Shown here one piece after another: positions 1 through 13,700 of a stretch of 64,000 bases of DNA (positions are counted from its first letter, which is position 1; each line of letters opens with the position of its first letter). The translations under genes were made by a program, and so were the position numbers. The stretch lies in NCBI GenBank assembly GCA_032622095.1, contig CP136064.1, positions 252,092,484 to 252,156,483 of the forward strand, written 5' to 3'. The stretch comes from Siphonodentalium dalli (taxonomy: Eukaryota > Mollusca > Scaphopoda > Gadilida > Siphonodentaliidae). The notes below the pieces were generated by a model. It worked only from the letters and a program-made list of their open reading frames with translations. It ran no database searches and was not told where the DNA came from.

Positions 1-1521
1 CCTGAATCTCGCACTCACCGACATACTAAGTGATTTCTCTGAATCTCGCACTCACGGATATACTAAGTGATTTCTCTGAATCTCGCACTCACCAATATAC
101 TAAGTGATTTCTCTGAATTTCGCACTCACCGATATACTAAGTGATTTCTCTGAATCTCGCACTCACCGATATACTAAGTGATTTGCCTGAATCTCGCACT
201 CACCGATATACTAAGTGATTTCTCTGAATTTCGCACTCACCGATATACTAAGTGATTTCTCTGAATTTCGCACTCACCGATATACTAAGTGATTTGCCTG
301 AATCTCGCACTCACCGATATACTAAGTGATTTCTCTGAATTTCGCACTCACCGATATACTAAGTGATTTCTCTGAATTACGCACTCACCGATATACTAAG
401 TGATTTCTCTGAATTTCGCACTCACCGATATACTAAGTGATTTCTCTGAATTTCGCACTCACCGATATACTAAGTGATTTCTCTAAATCTCGCACTCACC
501 GATATACTAAGTGATTTGCCTGAATCTCGCACTCACCGATATACTAAGTGATTTCTCTGAATCTCGCACTCACCGATATACTAAGTGATTTCTCTGAATC
601 TCGCACTCACCGATATACTAAGTGATTTGCCTGAATCTCGCACTCACCGATATACTAAGTGATTTCTCTTAATCTCGCACTCACCGATATACTAAGTGAT
701 TTGCCTGAATCTCGCACTCACCGATATACTAAGTGATTTGCCTGAATCTCGCACTCACCGATATACTAAGTGATTTCTCTGAATCTCGCACTCACCGATA
801 TACTAAGTGATTTCTCTTAATTTCGCACTCACCGATATACTAAGTGATTTCTCTGAATTTCGCACTCACCGATATACTAAGTGATTTCTCTGAATTTCGC
901 ACTCACCGATATACTAAGTGATTTCTCTTAATTTCGCACTCACCGATATACTAAGTGAATTGCCTGAATCTCGCACTCACCGATATACTAAGTGATTTGC
1001 CTGAATCTCGCACTCACCGATATACTAAGTGATTTCTCTGAATTTCGCACTCACCGATATACTAAGTGATTTCTCTGAATTTCGCACTCACCGATATACT
1101 AAGTGATTTCTCTGAATCTCGCACTCACCGATATACTAAGTGATTTCTCTGAATCTCGCACTCACCGATATACTAAGTGATTTCTCTGAATTTCGCACTC
1201 ACCGATATACTAAGTGATTTCTCTGAATCTCGCACTCACCGATATACTAAGTGATTTCTCTGAATCTCGCACTCACCGATATACTAAGTGATTTCTCTGA
1301 ATCTCGCACTCACGGATATACTAAGTGATTTCTCTGAATTTCGCACTCACCGATATACTAAGTGATTTCTCTGAATCTCGCACTCACCGATATACTAAGT
1401 GATTTCTCTGAATCTCGCACTCACCGATATACTAAGTGATTTCTCTGAATCTCGCACTCACCGATATACTAAGTGATTTCTCTGAATCTCGCACTCACCG
1501 ATATACTAAGTGATTTCTCTG
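1..1521. repeat. 37-bp tandem array, at least 41 units, each with a splice-donor motif
   Basis: The motif gcactcac recurs from 11 to 1491 at exactly 40 intervals of 37 bp; no unit has an insertion or deletion. Variation is confined to a few substitutions (ttctct/ttgcct, aatctc/aatttc, rare cacgga or caccaa). On the minus strand each unit reads about 22 nt identical to the end of exon t followed by 15 nt of intron start, with GTGAGT kept in every copy. The array reaches the left window edge, so its true length is unknown. Confidence 0.97.
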
Positions 1522-1700
1522 GACTTGACTCTTCTTCTTCACTGGAGAACTCGCCACTAGACCATCCATCATCTTGACCATTATCAAAATTTTGGGGGTC
1601 ACAGATTGGAGAGGTTAAAGGTGAGATCATGCCAATACCAACAGGAATTGTTGGGTTGTTATTGACTGACAGGTGGTTGCTCTTATAGTTGTCGGTGTTA
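1499..1700 (-). CDS. mcf2l: MCF2L-like exon t: acidic tail ending inside the 37-bp repeat
   Basis: 1 nt plus 67 codons; acceptor gtttcag. Thr/Pro/Gly region then [20 protein letters not shown], matching the DDGGWSS.E....SSDAEED tail that precedes the SH3 domain in vertebrate MCF2L. The last 23 nt (1521-1499) are the exonic part of a 37-bp unit and the exon ends TATATCG|GTGAGT at 1499/1498, in phase 0. Without splicing there, translation runs 9 more codons (VSARFREIT) to a TAG at 1471-1469. No better upstream donor is seen. Confidence 0.82.
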
Positions 1701-4700
1701 CTGAAACATACAAAAATAATTAATGCAACAGTTGATCAAAGCAATAAAAATGGGCCTTACAATCGAGTGTTCGATTTGAACAAAAGGACATATAAATAAA
1801 AATTCTGTGTTCTCAGGCACTGAAATTTTCATTTAAAAAGTTTTGTCAAACATATTTTTTTTATTTTTTGTTGAAAATATTGGATTTGAACAATGAAAAC
1901 GATTTTTTTTTTATTTCTCAGAGAGCTTTCCGATGAATGGCAACAAGCCATATTTCCGACTAAATCCTGAAAAGTTACCCATAATTTTGCTGTGGATAAG
2001 GAGTCGATTATTTAGGGCTGTAAGTTTTCCTGAGTTTTCCAGAAAAAACTAACAAATAGCTTTCCTCCCTCATCTCAACATTGAGATCTAATTGCCTGAG
2101 AAAACAGATAGTTTATGTTAATGGCCTAATGACTTAGGCTTGCTGGTTTATATAATTCAATAAATCGTTAATGGATGATCTGTTTCAATATATGTTCTAC
2201 ATTGGAAACTACTTTAGACGATACAAATTAATGCAAAGTGATCAAGACAGAGATAACGCAGACAAAACAATTATGTGACATTTTATTTATTACAGCAGCG
2301 CATGATCTAGTAGGCATTGAAATTGAATTTCAGGACTCTGTGGTGCACACAGATTAGATGGTGCATTATCTTGCAGCAAACTACTTAGTATGCACACTGG
2401 GGATAACAGGCATCAGGAGTTAGCTACAGTGTGTTCAAATAAAGTGTAATCAGTTAATTGGTGACATTATACATTCTCTCCTCATGGACTCCTTTATATA
2501 ATAGAAAAAAGATCTTCCATTTACACCACAAGCTGAGGGTAATTTTCTAACAACTCCGGTTCAAAGGGTTGTCTGCATTTTTCATGAATATTCTGGTAAC
2601 AGAGTTTACTGGAATAACTGTTACTATACAAAAAAAATAAAATATTTTACACCCTAGATGTCTGCTGCAATATATTATTATTATTATTGGGCTGTGGTTT
2701 CATAAGTCATGCTATTTTTATTTATATGTTCAACTATGTAGCATGCATACGGTCATGTTGGAATTTATTGACTTCTTGCTATGTGTAAAATAATTTGAAA
2801 GCAGTGAACTAATTTTGTAATTTATGTTCCAGGTTGAAATAATTAAAAGCACGATTTCACAATCATGGCATGGCTTCATCAGTCGGATCCCAACTAAAAC
2901 AGTGCTGATGATGACGATGATGATAATAATGATTATGAAGATGATGATGACAGGGTTTTAAATCTGACGAGAATCAGAATCATGATTCTCAGTTTGATTC
3001 TCGTAAAAGCAGCTGATTCTCACAAAATGTTATGGATTTTAAGTCCTGGATGATAATGATATTTATGCTGGTGATCCTACAGCATTATCATATGTATAAA
3101 ATAGAGTAAATATGTTTGTCAAATCCATGTATGTTAATTCATGATGAGTTCATGAAAAGAGAAAAATCCAAAATGGCCACTGGCAGCCATCTTTTTGAAT
3201 GAATTTCGGAAAGCATCGAGAACAGCTCGATAATGTCAATGTCAATGTCAATGCACTTACCACACATCAGAAGTGATTGTGATTGAGACGTCAGGCTGGT
3301 CATTGTGTGACTTCCCTTTGAGGTTAAGCATGTTTTCTGAAGGAAAATAAAGATAACTTGGAATTAATTTTTTCTAATAAAAATTATATAACTCAGAAAT
3401 AAATTCATGAACAGATCTATAAATCTAACCACAGGTCCCTAATACAAAATTATTCGTAACAAATCGGGGGATCAATTTCAAGCCTGATCTGAGTTGAGGG
3501 ACAACACAATCTGCCATTCTATGGATATCTGTCCATTTTGATAAGAAATAAGAATTTGTTCATGCTCACTGAAGCAAGCACATTTGAAGCAATGAACACT
3601 CATACTGAGTCCGTGCCTCAATAAATCTGAGATATATATATTAAGACAAGGTTGTTAACTCTTCCAATTGAGAATTTCCACATCCCCCAAATTGTGGCCA
3701 GAAACAAAATGGTAGAACAATCACATTCCTATAATAATTCCCAACATGTTGATACATGGATGAACCAGTTAAGCACACAATATGTCTTTAAGAGTAAATA
3801 GCAAGTCTGAGTATAAGGTGCCTGTCATTTGCAGAATGAGGTCCCCAGAGGGTGAATTTAGTGATGCTATCCCACACAGTGGGCTATCATCACCACATTA
3901 ACCCTCTGGGGACCTCATTCTGCATGGCCTTGTCCTCTGCTATGGGAGATATAGACTCATATTGAAGTTCCCAAATGGTGAATATTGTGTACGATGTACA
4001 CCCATTGAGAACCTTGATTATGCAATTTGTCGTCTGCCAATTTGTAGATATAGAGAAACTAAACTAAAAAAGAAATAGAATCTATGTGAATAAGTTTCTA
4101 TAGAAATTTTATAATAAAGAAACTTTCCAGAGAAGATGAGGCCTAAGCAGTATGAACTCCCCAGAGGGTGAATTTAGTGATGCTAACCTGCTATTCCGGA
4201 TAGCGTCACTAAATTCACCCTCTGGGGACCTCATCCTTCAAATGACAGGCACACTAAACTCAGGCTAAGTAAATAGTTATAAGCATCTGAGTTTGGTAGT
4301 TGTTATATCACAAAAAGTTAATTTTCGTTCAACATGGGTTTGTATGAAATGATAATTAACCCTTTCTTCTCTATGGACTCATTAACCCTTTACCCAACAA
4401 ACCGGCCAAAACCGGCCAAATAAAGCTTCAACAGCCTAAAATATCTTCGGTCTGTCTCAATAGAACCATACAAATATGGATATCATTGGAACCGGCTCCT
4501 TGACCACATTGTGATAGTTACAGTTATGCCCTGTGCCAATGCATTCTCTTATATATGCGAGTCGACCATAGGTCGCCTCGCATATATAAGAGAATGCATT
4601 GGCCTAAAAAAAAATCTTTTTCTTACATTCTTTAACAATTTTATAATTTTTAATGTGTTAAGCCAATGCATTCTCTTATATATGCGAGGCGACCTATGGT

Positions 4701-7700
4701 CGACTCGCATATATAAGAGAATGCATTGGCACAGGGCCCTTCTGTTGGGTAAAGGGTTAAAGATGGTCTAGCTCTTCCTAACAAGTTTTATATAGTTGGC
4801 ATAAAATAGTTGGATATAAAATAAATGAGAGTGTCAATGAGACCGTATAGCTCAACTTTATAATTTAATAATTTTATGCCGAGCAGTCAATAGAATGATA
4901 ATGGAAAGTTAAAATGTTTCAGTAAATGGATTGCATTGTATACTAAAATGAAATTAATTTCATTTCAAACATTTCTCCACTGAAAAGGATGTGCTGATGG
5001 ATTAAAATGTGATATCCAAGATGGTTCTAGACGCCCATGTTTTTAAAAAAAATTCGGAAAAATTTGACAGCTTCCATCTAGAGCTCACTCCAAAAAACCA
5101 TATGAAGTTTGGATGATGGATGTGGCCACTGGCAGCCATGTTTTTTAACGAATTTCAGAAAACATCATTGGCACCCATCTAGAGGTCACTTTGAAGATCC
5201 TTATGAAGTTTGGTGACGATCGGATGAGGGATGTGGCCTATCGATTGTGCCAAAGAATTTAGTCATGCAAAGTGTAAAATCCAAGATGGCCACTGGCAGC
5301 CATGTTTTTTAACAAAATTGGGAAAAATATTTGGCTTCCATCTGAAGGTCACTCTGAAGATCCATGAAGATTGGTGGCAATTAGATGAGGGATGTGGTCT
5401 ATGGGGTGTGCCAAAGAATTTAGTCATGGAAAGACTCCTATCTAGAGGTGATCCTAAACATGTCTGTAAATTTTCAAAACATTTCTCCAATAAATGTGGA
5501 CTGCAGGGTGTGCTGATGGATTCAAATTTGCAAAATTGCTGCTGTGGGCCAAGTTTTTTAAAACTAATTTTGGAAAAAATCAATGGCTCCCATCTAGAGG
5601 TCACCCCGAAGATCCATATGAAGTTTGGTGATGATCGAATGAGGGATGCGTCCTGTTAGTGAAGCGGACGGAACCGATTTCAGAAAGTTTAGTCCATCGG
5701 GACCACACACAAGCTTGTGATACGTCATTTTGAAGGTTATGACATTCCCCAGCGGGTAGGATCCGGTGTGAAATATACAAATGATGCAAAAGATGATTTT
5801 TATCGGATTAACTGCCAAAATTCAGCAAAAATCCCTGTTTTTGTAAAATGCGGCAAAATGAGAAATAAATATATAGAAACGTGAACATTTTGTGCTAAAA
5901 TAGATTAGTCTATATACCTCTAGATATTTACTATGATAGTGTTACAATTTCTCTGATATAAGATTTTTTTAGATTTATTGTTAAAATAGACAAAAAAGCG
6001 CAATTTTTTTATTTGTTTGCCTCACTCAATGGGCGATAGATCAATATTATTTTGACCAGGGATATCGTATATAGTCTAGAAAAGTGCGGATATATATGCC
6101 GCATTGCGAAAATATGCTGAATGTGTCATTATATTTAACACGTGCTGTGTTATGTAAGATTATTTCAACCCTCACCCCAAAATTCAGCAAAAAGTAACTG
6201 TTTTAGGGAAATTCGGCACAAATGAGTACAAAAGCACAGGTATTCGGGTTATTTTTGTGTTACTATATAGCAGGTTACATACTTATAAATACAAAGTATT
6301 GAAATGCCATGATTGCGGTGATAGATCTAAAAATTTCTTAAATTTACTTGGAAAATAGACAAAAAATAATTCATTTTCAGTTGTTTCGCCCCCTTAATTG
6401 GTGATTATTCAATATTGCATTAAATAGAGATCCCGTATATAATCTAGAAACTTGTGGAAATATATACCGCATATGATAGTAGGATAAAGATGTCATTCTT
6501 TGTCATAGATGCTAGTTGATAGTAGATTGTGTCACCCCTACCCCAAAATTCAGAAGAAAAAAAATCAGTTTTAAAAATTTGGTATGGCAGAATTCAAAAG
6601 CACAACAACTTCGATTATGTTATGCTATTATATTGTAGTCTACCCACTTTGAGTTTACAGATGGCAATATTTTGGAGTGTTCTGGTGAAAGTAGACCGAA
6701 AATCGTGAAATTTAAACTTGTTTTGCCCCTCTACATAGGTGATAATTCAATTCCATTTTGAACCATAATCCAGGACAAACTCTCAAGAGTTGACGAGACA
6801 TATAATACATATGAATGTTGTCGGATTGTATCATATTCTGTCGAATTTGTTTGGTTACGTTATCACACCCCTCGCCCCAATAATACAATACATCGCAAGA
6901 TGAGACAAACACAGAATATTCCTATATATATGTATGCATTATACACACACCTGATCAAGCTGAGGCGTTGATAGTTACTTGAGTTGAAGAAATTACACCA
7001 TTGCATACGTTTGCTTCGCATAATGTAGCTTCACAGTTGTATAAGATTATACGTATTGGGAGGTTTAGTGATTGTTAATAGCCAGGTTCAGCCAGACGTA
7101 CGCATGTAACTTGTAATGTGTGTTGTCATTGCAAAAGAAATCACCTGACTCACATGACCATTCCACCTACACGTACATCATCAAACAACCATTTAGACGT
7201 TTTGTGTCAAATGTGCAGCATTGCGAAATGTGTATCAGAGAAGTGTCCAATCTTTATGTCAATCGACGAATCTGTGCTTAGTGAATGTTTGTTAAATTCG
7301 TCAGCAGCGGTGACCACGCCGTTACTTTCCCCAAAAGGGTTGTTGGTACGACTTCCTTTACATATCGTAGGTCGTCTGCACTCTGGAACCGGTGGAAGCC
7401 AAAGTTTGTTTGTATCTGGGTGCATAAATGTTCTCCAATGCGGGCGCATAGCCTACTCTTCTTCGATACACACGGAGGGTTTTTAACGTCCAATGGGCAT
7501 GAACTACCCACGAGACGGCACAGCCATTAAGGTGAGCTCGTGATCTCACCACATCTAGTCATGGCTCAACCCTGCAAGTTGAGCCAAGGGGTCGTGTTTG
7601 GAATGAACCTGCAGCCACCTGGGACTTGATGTTCTCCCAAGGTCTGCCACTTCCCTTTGATCATATAATAGAATATTTTTACATCAACAATAGTGTACAA

Positions 7701-10700
7701 ATGGTATATACACTGTCTTTCTGTGGCTCTCCTATCTGGGAGTCATCATCCACGATTTTGCCCTATGGGGATTTTCCCACAGTATTTGGGGTTTTGATGC
7801 GTCACGACCTTCTTGATCACAGCCATCAAATCGAACCATGTCATCAATCTTGCGATGCTCTTTAATTCTATCTATCGTCCTTGAATCTCCCTTGGGGTAC
7901 CCATGGTGACGTTTCTGGGTTAGGCCATATTTCTTGGAATATGATGAGGAACAGATGCCGTAATATCTCCAAGACCTTGATCATTACATGTCGAATTTCT
8001 CTGTCCATGTATGTCTGTCACTGTGTCAGGAAAAATATATTTCTCCTGTGCATTTGGTTTCCCTTCAAGATAGGATGGATTTGGTTCAGCTCTTTGGAAC
8101 TCACCCAGATTGCTTATGGTAGCAGAAACTACTGCTGTATTGCCATGTGATCATGGAGACCCATAATAAGTTTTGTAATCTTTATGAGCATTTGTGAATT
8201 TCCTGAACTTCCAGGAGTCACATGGCAAATGCTGCCAATATATGTGTTCTCTCCTATAGCTGCATGATGGTGCATTATCTGTGCTGCTTATCGCGGTATA
8301 CGTGGGCTCATGATCCTCAGTGTCAATAGTTCCATTTCCTTTTGGGGTATTTGTGTTGATGTGCTCTGACAAGTTACGAGAAGATACTATCTCTGGCAGT
8401 TTTCGATGAGTCAGAAGATACAACTTGGTGTGCCTTATTCGTTTCGTTTGACTCAATGATCAGCAGCTCATGTGCTACAAAATGTATGTAACATATGGCA
8501 TATGGGGCGTCCACAGCAATATGATACTTTCTTGTAGCATTTAGGCCAAGAATTCCGTCTTGGCTTATGTCAACCACTATCATGCGCTGTTTGATATTAT
8601 CATCTTCGACCACTATCTCACATTCTGCTGCACTTTTATTTAGTGTCTCCAAATCACCATATAGATGGGTATCCAGTTTGGGCTTATCCTCCGATAAGTA
8701 TAGTCATACAGTTTCTTTGAAAACTGTTGCTCCAGTACCAATCAGAAACCTCAATGGCTGCCCATAGAGATTGTAATCTAAATACAGGCCTCCCACTTCA
8801 GAAGAGCTGTATCTAACAAAAACGCGTGGATTGTGAGAAGTTCTGCATCTGGTGCATTCTTAAATTTGTATTCGTTCGTGTTATAATCAGGATTATCATT
8901 ATAATTATGTCTCCATTGTCTATCGTCACGACAGTCCCATCCAGGGCTCATTTGTGTTACTCTTTTTCTCCTTGTTTTGGTTCTCCGAGTTTGTCATTCT
9001 TTGTTAATCTCCCCATTACCCCTCTTCACATCAGTCAACATTTGTTTTATCTCCTTCATCTCAACGATGGACTGTGATGTCTGGGACGGTTGTGAGCTAT
9101 CCTGAGTTTTCCCATTAGAACCAGTTTGGGGCTTCAGTTCATATATTATCTTTTTGAGTTCTTCAAACTCTATATTTTTGCTTTGTGTTGGGTCTGCTTC
9201 AGTTACTGCCCTAGCATAGTCTTTAGCCCTATGTTTTTCAGTCTTGGCAAAAGTAGTGATGAGCCGATAATCGGGAACGACAATCGGAATCGGCCGATTG
9301 TGGCCCATCGGATGACAATCGGTACTCGGGTTTGAACATCGGGATTTCCGATTGTCTAAATAATAAATAGGTGCTTGTTTTTCTTCAATGAACTGGTTTA
9401 AATATGACGATGTTTTGTTGAATAAATGACCTGTAAACATGGGGAAAGTGATCCCAAACACAAACTTGATATAAAGACATGTCCTCTTCAATACCCCGGC
9501 CGTACCTGGGTCTATGTTTGAACAATATATAGTGGGGATCACCGGGAAGCACGTGACACTTTGTGTTAGAGTAACGCTGCAAGCATGACGCCATGATTGC
9601 GCATAATCATTAATTATTGGCATACCGGAACAGTCGTTTCAGTCGATTGATTTCATTAGCATTATGATGTACACATCATGGGACTCATGTACGCCCATAG
9701 GTAACTTTATTGTTCGTCAACATGTAAACATTTTGATTTATGTCAGACTATCAAAAATCAAGATGTATGCATACGGAGTACAACAGAGCTATCTATATAG
9801 TGCATACAGCGTAACAGGTATAAACTATACTATAGAAACCGAAAGTGCATGTCACGTGGCTTTAAATAGTCAAAGACAATGTCATTCCATGATCCAGTCA
9901 GTCTCGTGTGACGTCACGTATAGGTCACCACCAATGATTATTATGATGACCATGCTGAAATCGAATCGTGTCTGTGAAATTGACATGAACATGGTGTAAC
10001 TTGCAACTAGTTCAGTCGGCTCATTTCCTTTGATGTGATGTCTTTGAATTGGGATCAAAGAAAAATGCCGTTTGATGAATTGTTATCAAAAACGAACCGT
10101 GGACATGTCGTCATGTCATCAAACTTTCAAACAATTTGTTATGGAATAGCATAAAATACATGGGTAAGTTGCCTGTATTCGATCACAAGTCCGCCCATGC
10201 CCACCTATATATACTTACCCAAACATATACTTATGTATACTGTGTACTGGCATATTATTTCGTTTGTTGCTTGCTTCTATAATTCTAAGTATTATATAAC
10301 ACATATAACATATATTCTGCTATAATTATTGAAATAATCGGAATCGGCACCTGAATCGGCCGATTGTGATCTCAAATAATCGGCAATCGGCGCAAGGCTC
10401 TATTTGACAATCGGCTCATCACTAGGCAAAAGCCTCTAATTCAACTGCATGTATTATGCTCTCACCAAGAGAGCCCAGTCGCGCTTGTTTTACCCTGAGC
10501 CGTAACTATATCTGGATCATACCACCCACCAATGAACTGGTCCTTTGCAAGGTGTCTCTCAATTCTGTGATGCAGTGTGATATGCCATACTGGCCAGACG
10601 TCGGGTCCTTTGTCCCATTTCAGGTAGGCTCTCTCCTGCCCTTTGTCGTCATTCACGCAATTGTACCATACACAAGTCAGTCTGGATTTTGGCAGCAAAT

Positions 10701-13700
10701 CGGCCTTCTATCACAGCAACAAGAATGTTCTAGTATTGTTCTCGTCCTGGGAGTAGGTCGCCGAGTATTCCTTGAGCCAATCCTCGCAAGGATGAGCCTA
10801 GATAAAGGCCCTTGTCATCAATTTCCCATCCATTTATTTTGGCACAAATTTCAAAATGTGCTTGGTAATCTAACCATGATCATGTGCCATCATAGCTATC
10901 TGGTGTTACAAATTGTTTCCGTTTTTCGCCGGATTTTCTAGGAACATTTCGGTTCAGGTGGTATTTAGCGCAATGCATTACCATGCATGCCTACCGTAAG
11001 TTATCATTTGCTTTGTTGGCACTTGACAGCTTACACATAATAACCTACTGCACATATGGATTACGAATAGGGTGCTACAGGTACATCACTAGAATATGTG
11101 TTCTTTCTATCAGTTGTTGATTCAAACTCCATACAGCGCCCTCTACGCTATCGCTGCGATATAGCACTGTCACAGTGATAGTACTTTGCAGACGATAAAT
11201 CTATTTTTACATATCGTCGCGGAACTATATTTAGTCACCTATTATCTTGTTTTGACCACCAAAGTTTGCAATAATGGTAATTCTTTCGGTATTGATAAAA
11301 ACGATATGAACTGAGCCAGACATAGACAATTTTAATCCTAAAACATAAGAACTAAAAACACGTAAGAATTCCTTACCAATTAATGTCTTTATGGCAGTGG
11401 TATCTCAGCGGAGCGATGGGAGATAACTCTGCCTGGAGTTTGTTGTCGATTTTCAATATCTGTAGTTACGATTACGGATTCGAGAAACCCAAGTATATGG
11501 GCACGCGAGCTTTGCATGCATTCATCCAGTGTACAACTGACAATATTCAACATGTAAACAACACAATTAAATACAAACATAACTATATCACAATACTGTG
11601 TGTGGCAAGAAGATGGAACGTATGTACGCAATGAACAGCACTATTTTCTCCCAAATGGAATGTACAATTTTTCGGTCTACTTTCACCATGAATTTCAGAA
11701 ATCTCTCCATCTATGTCAACAATATCATCAAATTGGGTATATATCTAGGAGTATAAGTGTGTACAATACTATGTCATAGCCAATTCTTCCGCCTTGCCGA
11801 ATGTTCTAAAACCTGACTTTTTTGGTGAGGGGTGACACAATCTCATACAATACAGCGCCTATCACAACTTTAGGATGACATAATTGGCCTATGATAATAT
11901 GCCGTGAACATTTCCACAAATTTCCAGGGTATTTCTGAGATCCCTCGTCAACGCAATATTGAATTATCACCCATTAAGAGGGCAAAACAATTGAAAATCA
12001 ACATTTGTTTTTGTCTATTTTCACAATAAATCTCAGACATTTTGCCAATTATCAATGAAATCATGGCGTTACCATACTTGGTATATATAAGTATATAGAC
12101 TGCTATATCTTAGCAGGAAGATATCCCAAATTCTCTGATTTTTTATTTCGTTCTTCCGAATTTCCCCAAAACAGTGACTTTTTGCTGAATTTTGGGGTGA
12201 GGGGTGAAACAATCTTACATAACACATCACTTATTATTGAATATGTTGACACAGACAACATGTTGTCATATGCAGAATACATATCCGCAGTTTTCTACGC
12301 TATATTAAAGATTGCAAGTCAAAACAATATTGAACTATTGCTGATTAAATGGACCAAAAAAAAATTAATTTGCGTTTTTTGGGGCTATTTTTACAAAAAA
12401 TCTGACATTTTGATAACTTTCAACGAAATCGAGCACTATCATATTAGAAATATAGAATTATGTTAAATACAATATCTTGGCGTAAAAAAATCGCGTTTCT
12501 CTACAGTTGTGTCGCTCTTAGCCGCATTTATAAAAAATAGCGATTTTTGCTTATTTTTGCCGCTTAAATCACTCAAAATCATATTTTGCATTATTTGTAT
12601 ATTTCACACCGGGTCCTATCCGGTGCACAATGTCATAACCTTCAAAATGATGTATCGCAAGCCTGTGTGTGGTGCCGGTGGACTAAACTCCTACTTCTAG
12701 TGAGCTTTTTGAGTTTGTCCGCTCCACTATGTAGGGTGAGCCAAAGGAAATTGATGACGGACTCACACATGCACGAATGACAGATGCCAAGCCACTGCAA
12801 TAGCTCAAACTTTACAAAGTAAAGTTGAGCTAAAGATATGAGTTGAAGTCACCTGTCCGGAAACACTTCTCTCAATTAATATTGATTTTATATCAATATT
12901 TTCTAACAGAATGCGATAATCAAGTGGGACATTTTTTTCGTTACTATTTTATAAAAAAAATTATACAAGTTATGCTGCATATGCTTGAGCCGTAAAATTT
13001 ATGTATATTATCCCAGAAAATTAGAAATACAATCAATATTAATCTATTGAAGCATTCCTAACCAGGAGTCTTGGATTCATATTTATTATTTTATACCCAG
13101 GAAGCTATAAAAAAAACTTGTTATAGGAAGAAATAGACCACCTTTAACGAGAAGTTCTCTTAGGTCGTTTGTTGAACTTATTATCTGAACATTGCCCACC
13201 AATGAATATAATTTCTTCTGTACTTGTATTATCTGTCATCTGCGTATATTTCCTGAACATTCCTTCAGATGAATAATTGACCATTCCAATGTATACTTTT
13301 ATAACTGAATGGGAGAATCCATTTAACAAATAAAGGGTTAAATTATTGAATGCAAGACTGCTCACCTTTGATGTCACTGAACTGATTCAATAAAACCTTC
13401 TTGATATTTTGAACCCATCGTTCTTTATCTTGTAGAGAACTGGCCTGAAAAATTTATATAATAGTAAGTTCATCTGAAGAGTAAAGCTGTCACTCCAGGC
13501 AAGCAATCTAGCATTGAGTGTATATATATAGCCATGCTAACTGATTTTAGTAACAATTCTATTTTTGCATATGATATGTTGGAAGAACATTTAGCTTGAT
13601 ATACTGAAACATGGTATGTTATTTTATACAATAAATTCTGAATGATCAAGTAAAATAGATTTCATACAATATAAGAAGTAATAAAATATAAAAGTAATTA

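Larger units (their letters stand above)
5657..12729. mobile_element. Foldback element with about 1.07-kb subrepeated inverted arms
   Basis: Left arm 5657-6735 is the diverged reverse complement of 11655-12729: outer ends tagtgaagcggac / gtccgctccacta, then agtttagtcca...ccacacac, ttttgaaggttatgacatt, gtgtgaaatatacaaat, and inner ends ggtgaaagtagaccgaaaat. Each arm has about three tandem units of about 362 bp, marked by 'cctcaccccaaaattcagcaaaaa' type blocks (5816, 6178, 6543). The core holds Ty3/gypsy remains. No clear target duplication (a shared tgt only). No transposase recognised. Confidence 0.78.

Noticed and set aside
1-1521. CRISPR array
   Set aside because: 37-bp units are contiguous with no spacers and lie in a spliced animal gene.
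4511-4771. Open frames with the recurring peptide [21 protein letters not shown] (also near 15448, 34590, 43933, 44009, 54223)
   Set aside because: They are translations of the hairpin arms of the TTAA MITEs; the same peptide occurs in both orientations because the arms are palindromic.
5231-5659. 142-codon frame as a gene
   Set aside because: It is a translation of the ~120-bp tandem dispersed repeat; a 113-codon frame exists on the opposite strand.
8994-9623. 209-codon minus frame as a single protein
   Set aside because: It crosses the border of the hAT element at 9254 and fuses transposon sequence with a Ty3 gag tail.
5657-12729. Polinton/Maverick or CACTA element
   Set aside because: Ends are tagtg...cacta, the reverse of CACTA termini, and no 6-bp duplication, integrase or DNA polymerase is seen.
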